DNA of 39,785 nt from DATIHF01 sp035480955 (GTDB lineage Bacteria; Patescibacteriota; Microgenomatia; Woykebacterales; RBG-16-39-9b), in the NCBI GenBank assembly GCA_035480955.1, contig DATIHF010000017.1, forward strand, positions 1 to 39,785, written 5' to 3'. Both the position numbers and the translations under genes were made by a program. The notes beneath the pieces are model-generated. The model was not told the DNA's origin, did not search any database, and worked only from the letters and a program-made list of their open reading frames with translations. Positions 8,392 through 15,018 of the stretch are shown here, piece after piece (within the stretch, counting starts at the first letter, position 1; each line of letters begins with the position of its first letter).

Positions 8392-9411
8392 ATGAAAAAA
8401 TCTCCTTTTCAGATTACTATTAAAAATCTCGCTGGCAAAAAATGGTTTGTTACTGGCGGCGCTGGATTTATTGGCAGTCACGCCGTTGATTTACTTGTTT
8501 CCACAGGTGCGAAAGTTACTGTCTATGACAACTTAAGTCTATCAACTGACCGCTACATCAAAGATTACGTTAAAGACAAGCAAATAGTTTTCCATAAAAA
8601 AGACTTAACTGACCTAGCCTCTTTAACAAAAGCTATGGCGGGACATGATATTGTCTGGCATTTAGGGGCTAATACAGATATACCATCGGGTTTTAAAAAA
8701 CATCGCATTGATTTGGATAATGACGTGATTGCAACTTGGAATGTTCTGGAATCTATGACAAAAAATAATATTGATGAGCTCCTCTTTTCATCAACTGGAG
8801 CAGTTTATGGTGAATCTATTCAAGGAACTTTTAAAGAATCTTCCGGACCACTTATGCCTGTTTCCTTATACGGTGCGGGGAAGATTGCCTCTGAAGCTTT
8901 CATTTCATCTTACTGTAATCTCTTTGGAATCAAAGCTTGGGTCTTTCGCTTTGGAAATGTTATAGGAGAGAGGACCAATCATGGCGTCATCTACGACTTT
9001 ATTGCAAAGCTTAAGAAAACACCTAATAAACTTGAGATTTTGGGTACTGGCAAAGGAGAGAAAAATTATTTCCTAGTTGAAGAATGTATCAACGGCATGC
9101 TTTATACCTACTCTAATGTTAAAAAACCCCCATTTCCAATTCTATTCAATTTAGGGACTGATTCAACCTCGAAAGTAATGGGAATTGCAAAAATTATTAT
9201 TGAAGAAATGGACTTAAAGAATGTCGACTATGTTTTCACTGGAACCCCTAAAGGTTGGCCTGGAGATCAACCTGTAGTGCTGCTTGATACCAGTAAAATA
9301 CATACCATTAACTGGTATTCAAAAAGAACTTCTGACCAAGCTGTCAGAACAGCTGTGAGAAGATTGATTGGAAAAGAGAAATTTAAGCTAACGGCGGAGA
9401 CCCTACAATGA
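8392..9411 (+). CDS. NAD-dependent epimerase/dehydratase (extended SDR), paralogue of the 1709 gene
   Basis: A 339-residue extended SDR. After about 16 leading residues it has FVTGGAGFIGSHAVDLL, then HLGANTDIPSG, SSTGAVYGE and LYGAGK (catalytic Tyr and Lys). The start at 8392 is backed by AGAGG at 8380-8384 and a 3-bp gap from the previous stop. Much of the sequence can be laid on the 1709 gene: GPLMPVSLYGAGK against GPLLPISMYGATK, NHGVIYDFI against THGVIFDFI, and KGWPGDQPVV against RGWKGDVPIV. It probably converts one NDP-sugar to another by C4 epimerisation or a related keto-intermediate reaction. Its stop overlaps the dehydrogenase start by ATGA. Confidence 0.82.
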   Translation: MKKSPFQITIKNLAGKKWFVTGGAGFIGSHAVDLLVSTGAKVTVYDNLSLSTDRYIKDYVKDKQIVFHKKDLTDLASLTKAMAGHDIVWHLGANTDIPSGFKKHRIDLDNDVIATWNVLESMTKNNIDELLFSSTGAVYGESIQGTFKESSGPLMPVSLYGAGKIASEAFISSYCNLFGIKAWVFRFGNVIGERTNHGVIYDFIAKLKKTPNKLEILGTGKGEKNYFLVEECINGMLYTYSNVKKPPFPILFNLGTDSTSKVMGIAKIIIEEMDLKNVDYVFTGTPKGWPGDQPVVLLDTSKIHTINWYSKRTSDQAVRTAVRRLIGKEKFKLTAETLQ

Positions 9412-10721
9412 AAAAAGTTGCTGTTGTTGGACTCTGGCATCTGGGACTGGTCAATAGCGTGGGATTTTGCAAAAAAGGCTACCATGTCACGGCCATTGAT
9501 TTTGATAAGCAATTAATCTCAAAGTTAAAAAAGAGTACCACTCCAATTCATGAACCAGGGCTGGATCAATTGATTGGAGAATATTTAAAAAAAGGTCAAC
9601 TAGACTTTTCCTCGAACATTGAAGAGGTGGCTCAAGCTGATTACATTGTTATTGCCTATGATTCTCCAGTTAACGAGAAAGACGAGGTCGATATTGCTCC
9701 AATCGTCAAAGCGTCGGAAGCAATTGCACCTTTAATAACACCCAAAACTCCGCTGATTATTACCAGCCAAGTTCCTCTGGGTTCATGTGAAAAAATCGAA
9801 GCCACTGTCAAAAAAATTAATCCCAGCTGGGCCAGTGGGGTTGTCTACACCCCGGAAAACTTACGTCTAGGAAGCGCTATTGAACTCTTTACTCAACCAG
9901 ATATGATTGTACTCGGCAGTAATCACAAAAACAGTTTAGAAGCTGCACATGATCTTTACGCTCCATTCAAAACCAATAAATTCTCGATGAACCTCAGAAG
10001 TGCTGAGATGGTCAAACATGCTATCAATACTTTTCTCGCCACCTCGATCACTTTTGGTAATGAAATTGCCAATATCTCCGACCGTCTTGGAGCCGATGCT
10101 GTTGCTGTCGGTATGGCCATTAAAGCCGACCGACGCATTGGGAAAGCTCCTGTCTTGCCAGGCCTTGGTTTTTCCGGAGGTACCCTAGCCCGAGACGTCG
10201 AACAGCTTAAAAAATTCTCTCGCGAGATAAACTACCCAGGGAAGCTTTTGCAATCTATAACTGCAATTAATGAAGATAGTTTTAATCAAATAATTCTTAA
10301 GTTGCGAAACCAGCTTGGGAGACTTGAGGGCAAAACAATCGGAATCTTGGGTTTAACTTATAAACCGGGAACCTCAACTTTGAGACGCTCCCCTGCTTTG
10401 AAAATTATCGATAAACTACTGTCTGCAAAGGCTATTTGTTTGAGTTACGACCCACTAGCTTCGGACAAAGAGCTGCAAGAAATAAAGTTAAAAGTAAAAA
10501 GAATGTCATCAGTCTCTGACCTAGCGAAAAAATCTGATGCTCTAGTGTTGGTAACTGAGTGGCCTGAATTTAAGGAGTTGGATTTTAAAAATCTGTCTAA
10601 ACTTATGGAAAGCCCTTTGATGATTGATACAAAGAATTTTCTTGACCCAGAGAATTTAGTCAATGCAGGTTTTAACTATGTAGGCTATGGCCGCAGTCTA
10701 GAAGCAAAAGAAAGCTTATGA
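9408..10721 (+). CDS. UDP-glucose/GDP-mannose dehydrogenase-family protein with altered active site
   Basis: A 437-residue protein with the full three-domain layout of NDP-sugar dehydrogenases: N-terminal NAD domain (VAVVGLWHLGLV in place of GLGYVGL), central dimer helix (EMVKHAINTFLATSITFGNE, about 200-219) and C-terminal NDP-sugar domain (GILGLTYKPGTSTLRRSPA). Normal enzymes oxidise the C6 alcohol to an acid through a catalytic Cys in GFGGSCFPKD. Here the site reads GFSGGTLARD (254-263), with Thr259 at the Cys position. The PEFLREG motif reads PENLRLG (Leu154 for the second Glu) and the usual STVP reads SQVP (Gln121 for Thr). Lys203, Asn207 and Asp263 are kept. Two-step oxidation to a uronic acid is therefore doubtful. 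It overlaps both neighbours by ATGA. Confidence 0.8.
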   Translation: MKKVAVVGLWHLGLVNSVGFCKKGYHVTAIDFDKQLISKLKKSTTPIHEPGLDQLIGEYLKKGQLDFSSNIEEVAQADYIVIAYDSPVNEKDEVDIAPIVKASEAIAPLITPKTPLIITSQVPLGSCEKIEATVKKINPSWASGVVYTPENLRLGSAIELFTQPDMIVLGSNHKNSLEAAHDLYAPFKTNKFSMNLRSAEMVKHAINTFLATSITFGNEIANISDRLGADAVAVGMAIKADRRIGKAPVLPGLGFSGGTLARDVEQLKKFSREINYPGKLLQSITAINEDSFNQIILKLRNQLGRLEGKTIGILGLTYKPGTSTLRRSPALKIIDKLLSAKAICLSYDPLASDKELQEIKLKVKRMSSVSDLAKKSDALVLVTEWPEFKELDFKNLSKLMESPLMIDTKNFLDPENLVNAGFNYVGYGRSLEAKESL

Positions 10722-11728
10722 AAAAAGTTGCAATAATTGGTGCTGGTTTACAAGCAAAGAGACGCACACCGGCTATTTTGGAAGACCCAAACTACGAAGT
10801 TAAATGGGTTGTAGATTTAATTCCCGAGCGAGCAAAAAAACTAGCCACTCAGGCGAACGCTCAATCAGAGGTGAGCTGGAAAAAGGTGCTTGCCGATAAT
10901 AACCTTGACGTTGTTTTAGTTTTAACTTATCCAAACTCCCATGCAGAAATTTCCATCGCTGCTATGAACTCTGGCAAAGATGTTCTCTGCGAAAAACCAA
11001 TTGCTAAAACCGAAAAAGAGGCACAAGAAATGGTTTTAGTTGCCAAGCAAACAAAAAAAATTCTTAAAACCGGATTTAATCATCGCCATCACCCTGCGAT
11101 TTCTGAAGCTTATCGATTGTTTAAACAAAACATCATCGGTAAGCCCGTTTTTGGCCGTGGTCGGTATGGAATCGCCGGTCGAAAAGGCTTAGAAAAGGAA
11201 TGGCGCTCAGATCCAAATATAATTATCGGTGGTCAATTTATGGACCAAGGAATTCATCTGGTGGATCTTTTTCGCTGGTTTTTAGGAGACGTGGAAAAAA
11301 CTACTGGGTTTGTTAGCACAAATTATTGGCCAATTTCTCCTCAGGAAGATAACGGCTTTGCACTTCTCCACCACAAGCATGGTGTGACCTCAAGTATTCA
11401 TTCAAGTCTAACTCAATGGATAAACTTATTTGAGTTTGAAATTTATGGGGAGAAAGGTTCGCTTACAGTCAATGGTCTAGGAGGCACTTATGGAGTTGAA
11501 AAATTGACTGTTTCTCTGCACGACGCCAACGGCCCATTTTCCTATCAAACTACTGAGTTTCGTGGTAATGATATTTCTTGGAAAAAGGACTGGGAGGAAT
11601 TTACTGCTGCGGTTGAATCACGGAAAGAGCCAGAAGCCAACTCCGTCGTAGGATTAGAAACTCTGAAAATAGTAAATGCCGTCTATCTCTCATCAAAAAC
11701 TGACCGTGCAATTAACCTCAAAAAATGA
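10718..11728 (+). CDS. Gfo/Idh/MocA-family oxidoreductase
   Basis: A 336-residue protein with an N-terminal Rossmann fold (VAIIGAGLQAKRR, residues 4-16), the family hallmark CEKP at 91-94 that positions the nicotinamide and the catalytic Lys, and the C-terminal GGQFMDQGIHLVDLFRW block with the acidic and His residues of the substrate pocket. The family oxidises or reduces sugar hydroxyls, often C3 of an NDP-sugar or NDP-sugar acid, as in WlbA/WbpB-type routes to amino or deoxy sugars. It is coupled by ATGA overlaps to the altered dehydrogenase before it and the SDR after it, so the three probably act on consecutive forms of one sugar. The substrate cannot be read from the sequence. Confidence 0.82.
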   Translation: MKKVAIIGAGLQAKRRTPAILEDPNYEVKWVVDLIPERAKKLATQANAQSEVSWKKVLADNNLDVVLVLTYPNSHAEISIAAMNSGKDVLCEKPIAKTEKEAQEMVLVAKQTKKILKTGFNHRHHPAISEAYRLFKQNIIGKPVFGRGRYGIAGRKGLEKEWRSDPNIIIGGQFMDQGIHLVDLFRWFLGDVEKTTGFVSTNYWPISPQEDNGFALLHHKHGVTSSIHSSLTQWINLFEFEIYGEKGSLTVNGLGGTYGVEKLTVSLHDANGPFSYQTTEFRGNDISWKKDWEEFTAAVESRKEPEANSVVGLETLKIVNAVYLSSKTDRAINLKK

Positions 11729-12636
11729 AAGCTCTCATCACTGGTATCAATGGTTTCATTGGATCTTACCTTTCCGAACATCTTAGTCAAAATGGTTACA
11801 TAGTCGAAGGTACTTCGCGTCAAAAAATAAACCTAAAAAATTATAAAGTTTACCAATCCGCTTTAGGTAATTTGGAGGAAATAGCAAATTTAATCACGAA
11901 GTCAAAACCCGATGTTATTTTTCATTTGGCCGCTCAAAGTAATATCCCCTACTCATTTACTCATCCACAGGAAACTCTAGAAGCAAATACAATCACTACA
12001 GTAAATTTCCTTGAGTATCTTAGAGAGAGAAAATCAAAAACAGTTTTTATATCAATCGGTTCTTCCTCAGAGTACGGCCACTCAACAAAAAAACTTTTGA
12101 CTGAGAGTTCCTCACTTAACCCTTCTAGCCCCTATGCCATTAGTAAGCTTGCTCAAAGCCATTTTGTAGACTATTATAGAAAATCTTTTGAAATAAAAGC
12201 AGTACATGTCCGTCCCTTTGCAATTGTTGGGCCTGGCAAAAAAGGTGATGCGATTTCTGATTTTGCCCGCGGAATAGTCGCAATTGAAAAAGGACAGCAG
12301 GTAAAACTCTTAGTCGGCGATCTTTCTCATTCCAGAGATTTTCTTGATGTTAGAGACTGTGTCAGCGCCTTAGGTTTGATAGCTGAAAAACCTCTCTCTC
12401 CAAGTTATAATATTTGTTCGGGGAAAGGAATCAAACTAGAGGATTTACTCAGTAAATTAATTACTTTTTCAAGTGCTAAGGTTGTGGTCGAGAAAGATCC
12501 CGAGAAGACCCGCCCATCAGATGACCATATAATTATTGGTAATTCTGCTAAACTGAAGGCTTTGGGTTTTAAACCCCAGATTCAAATTGATCAGACTTTA
12601 TCTGATATTTTGGATTACTGGAGAAATCATAACTAA
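11725..12636 (+). CDS. SDR of the GDP-mannose 4,6-dehydratase / GDP-4-keto-6-deoxymannose reductase type
   Basis: A 303-residue extended SDR beginning MKALITGINGFIGSYLSEHL. HLAAQSNIPYSF, the Ser in SIGSSSEYG and the SPYAISK Tyr-Lys pair form the catalytic site. The later VGDLSHSRDFLDVRD and RPSDDHIIIGNSAKLKALGFKP resemble the NDP-sugar-binding blocks of GDP-mannose 4,6-dehydratase and its partner reductase (RMD) better than those of GalE. It could give a 6-deoxyhexose such as GDP-rhamnose. Start overlaps the previous stop by ATGA; the next gene begins 2 bp after its stop. Dehydratase versus reductase is not decided. Confidence 0.78.
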   Translation: MKALITGINGFIGSYLSEHLSQNGYIVEGTSRQKINLKNYKVYQSALGNLEEIANLITKSKPDVIFHLAAQSNIPYSFTHPQETLEANTITTVNFLEYLRERKSKTVFISIGSSSEYGHSTKKLLTESSSLNPSSPYAISKLAQSHFVDYYRKSFEIKAVHVRPFAIVGPGKKGDAISDFARGIVAIEKGQQVKLLVGDLSHSRDFLDVRDCVSALGLIAEKPLSPSYNICSGKGIKLEDLLSKLITFSSAKVVVEKDPEKTRPSDDHIIIGNSAKLKALGFKPQIQIDQTLSDILDYWRNHN

Positions 12637-12638
12637 AA

Positions 12639-13790
12639 ATGGAAAATAATCCAAAAGTAACAATAGTAATCCCCTGCTTAAACGAGGAAAGGCTGATTGC
12701 TGATGTAATAACTGACTGCCGCACTGGACTGGAAAAGGCAACAATAGCTGGCCAAATTCTAATTATGGATGGGGGAACCGATGGGTCTGGTGAGATTGCT
12801 CGTGAACTCGGGGCTGAGGTGGTAAAGCCAAAGAAGTTGGGCTTAGGATTAGCCTATATCGAGTCTCTACCCCATATAAAAAATAATTTTGTGATCATGG
12901 GGGATGCTGACGGTACCTATGATTATAAAGAGATCAATGTATTTATTGAAAAACTTGATCAAGGTTATGATTTTGTCATGGGGACGAGGTTAAAAGGTTG
13001 GATTGAAAAAGATGCTATGCCAAAACTACATAGATATTTTGGAACACCGCTTACTACTTGGCTACTTAACAGACTTTTCAACTTAAATTTTTCCGATGTC
13101 CAATGTGGTATGAGGGCAATGACGAAGGAGGCTTTAGAAAAAATCGATCTTAAGTCTAGAGGCTGGGAATATGCTCCTGAAATGGTAGTAAAAGCTGGAC
13201 TTTTGAGATTGAAAACTACCGAAGTTCCTATTCATTTTTATAAAGATAAAAAGGGTCGGATAAGTCATTTGAAACGTGGTGGTTGGTTGACACCCTGGTA
13301 CGCTGGCTGGGTAAGTCTTAAGATTATGTTGTTATACGCACCAAACTTTGTCTTTTTTATTCCAGGAGTCTCTGCTTTTTTGCTCGGATCGATAATTATA
13401 TTTGCTTGCATCTTTGATCTAATACCCCAGCTTCAGTTTCACTTTGCTTTACTTGGACTTGTTCTCACTATAATTGGATACCTAGTAATTCAGTTAGGTC
13501 TACTGTCAAAGGTTTTTAGTGACCTTAATAAGTATTATAAAGACAAACTTGTTGTTTTCGTTGAGGATAATTTTTCTTACGACAAAGGAATGCTTTTTGG
13601 GGGTTTAATAGTTCTATCAGGTTTTATTTTCAGTTTATTCTTGTTAAGTCAATGGGTGACAAGTGGGCTAAAACTTGAGAGAATTTCTACTTATGGTATT
13701 TCCGGACTTACATTAATTACACTTGGTTTTCAAACACTTTTTTTTACATTTATTTACGAAGTCTTTAGAATTTCTAAAGAAGACAACTAA
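12639..13790 (+). CDS. GT2 polyprenyl-phosphate glycosyltransferase with C-terminal membrane domain
   Basis: A 383-residue protein. Residues 1-225 are DPM1-like: VTIVIPCLNEE, MDGGTDGSGE, the metal site MGDADGTYDY and FSDVQCGMRAMTKEAL. The segment HFYKDKKGRISHLKRGGW is the membrane-edge block common in this family. Four hydrophobic segments follow (about 235-258, 265-290, 320-340, 350-375), making it a DPM synthase with a built-in anchor rather than a soluble one. It charges polyprenyl phosphate with a sugar in the cytoplasm. It lies in the middle of the operon with 2-bp gaps on both sides, next to GtrA and YfhO genes that probably handle its product. Confidence 0.83.
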   Translation: MENNPKVTIVIPCLNEERLIADVITDCRTGLEKATIAGQILIMDGGTDGSGEIARELGAEVVKPKKLGLGLAYIESLPHIKNNFVIMGDADGTYDYKEINVFIEKLDQGYDFVMGTRLKGWIEKDAMPKLHRYFGTPLTTWLLNRLFNLNFSDVQCGMRAMTKEALEKIDLKSRGWEYAPEMVVKAGLLRLKTTEVPIHFYKDKKGRISHLKRGGWLTPWYAGWVSLKIMLLYAPNFVFFIPGVSAFLLGSIIIFACIFDLIPQLQFHFALLGLVLTIIGYLVIQLGLLSKVFSDLNKYYKDKLVVFVEDNFSYDKGMLFGGLIVLSGFIFSLFLLSQWVTSGLKLERISTYGISGLTLITLGFQTLFFTFIYEVFRISKEDN

Positions 13791-13792
13791 TT

Positions 13793-14545
13793 ATGACAAA
13801 AAGCATCAAAACAAAAGATAGTGACCAATACAATAAATGGTGGTCCGAACTTAGCTCCAGCAATGCAGAAGATCCCGGAACACTTTATAGAGCTGAGCTA
13901 ATTCAGAAAGAAATCAGAATGTTAAAGGTTAGATCAATTGTTGATGCAGGATGTGGAACAGGAGAATTTATTAAAAGGTTACGAATAGACCCCGAACTAA
14001 AAGGTGTTAAGTTAGCCGGATTTGATGTAGCCGATCAGGTAATCGAGAGTAACAAGAAGAAATTTCCCGAAGTTGAGTTCTTCACCCTAAATTTGAATGA
14101 GAAAACAGATTTGAAGAAAGATTTTGACTTGGTCGTCTGCAGCGAAGTTATTGAGCATCTTGAAAATTGGCGAATTTCTATTGCTGATCTAGGGCAAATG
14201 GTTAAAAAAGGTGGTTACGTCTTAATTACAACCCAATCAGGCAAGCGGTATAAACACCATTTAGCTATCGCGCATTTACAACATTTTACAATTGAGGAGA
14301 TCAGTAGCGAACTGAAAATTAATAACTTAAAGGTTATTAAATCTTTTTACAGTGGCTGGCCTTTTATGAACTTGAAAAACATTTTGACCACGATTTTTTA
14401 TTCTCAAATCGAGAAGGGTCTCATGAAAAGCAAAAAACAAGGTATCCTCAACAGGTTTATTTTCAAAGTTTTCAAAGTACTTTACAACATCTCTTCTAAG
14501 TCTAGTGGTCCACAGATCTTTGTGCTAGCACGAAAAATCAGTTAA
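13793..14545 (+). CDS. Class I SAM-dependent methyltransferase
   Basis: A 250-residue protein with the SAM-binding motif I SIVDAGCGTGEF, an acidic ribose-binding position in LAGFDVAD, and motif IV/post-I DLVVCSEVIEHLENW, as in UbiG-like and glycan-modifying methyltransferases. GGYVLITTQSGKRY is the usual strand-6 motif. The C-terminal third is less conserved and basic. Placed between a GT2 and GtrA in a sugar operon, it probably methylates a sugar or a lipid-linked glycan, though the target is inferred only from position. It starts 2 bp after the preceding stop. Confidence 0.78.
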   Translation: MTKSIKTKDSDQYNKWWSELSSSNAEDPGTLYRAELIQKEIRMLKVRSIVDAGCGTGEFIKRLRIDPELKGVKLAGFDVADQVIESNKKKFPEVEFFTLNLNEKTDLKKDFDLVVCSEVIEHLENWRISIADLGQMVKKGGYVLITTQSGKRYKHHLAIAHLQHFTIEEISSELKINNLKVIKSFYSGWPFMNLKNILTTIFYSQIEKGLMKSKKQGILNRFIFKVFKVLYNISSKSSGPQIFVLARKIS

Positions 14546-14547
14546 TA

Positions 14548-15018
14548 ATGAAAAAGCGCTTAAGCAAGGCTTTCAAAAAGGTTAATACTACCCTAAATAA
14601 ATATGAAAGTTTACGTCAGTTCATTATTTATGTATTAATTGGTAGTTTTGCTTCACTTTCGGATTTATTTATTTTATTTTTCCTTGTCGAATATCTTCAT
14701 GTTCATTATCTAGTAGCAGCCGCTGTGTCCTTTACAACTCTTGCTCTAGTTACTTTTTATTTGCATAAAAACTTCACTTTTAAACACAAGGGTAAGTCAA
14801 ATAAACTAAGATTCTTGATTTTTGTCATTATTGGTTTGTCAGGTTTGTTTTGGAATATCTTTTTACTCTTTATTTTTGTTGAAAAATTTCAACTTTATTA
14901 CCTATTTGCAGCGGTTCTAATTAAGTTTATTGTACTAGTTTGGAATTTTACTCTGAATAAGTTTGTAACCTTCCGCATTTTGAAGGAAAAGGAAGAAATT
15001 TCTGAATTTGTAACATGA
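14548..15018 (+). CDS. GtrA-family membrane protein
   Basis: A 156-residue protein with four hydrophobic helices and the GtrA-family pattern: LRQFIIYVLIGSFASLSD in helix 1, VSFTTLALVTFYLHKNFTF after helix 2, and the mirrored LIKFIVLVWNFTLNKFVTF after helix 4. GtrA-like proteins are thought to move polyprenyl-phosphate sugars across the membrane or help the cognate GT. Here it sits two genes after a membrane-anchored DPM synthase and overlaps YfhO by ATGA, which fits a flip-then-transfer chain. Confidence 0.87.
   Translation: MKKRLSKAFKKVNTTLNKYESLRQFIIYVLIGSFASLSDLFILFFLVEYLHVHYLVAAAVSFTTLALVTFYLHKNFTFKHKGKSNKLRFLIFVIIGLSGLFWNIFLLFIFVEKFQLYYLFAAVLIKFIVLVWNFTLNKFVTFRILKEKEEISEFVT

Noticed and set aside
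9956..10138. Open frames on the strand opposite the dehydrogenase and other genes
   Set aside because: They lie wholly inside well-supported genes, have no start signals and show no family motifs.
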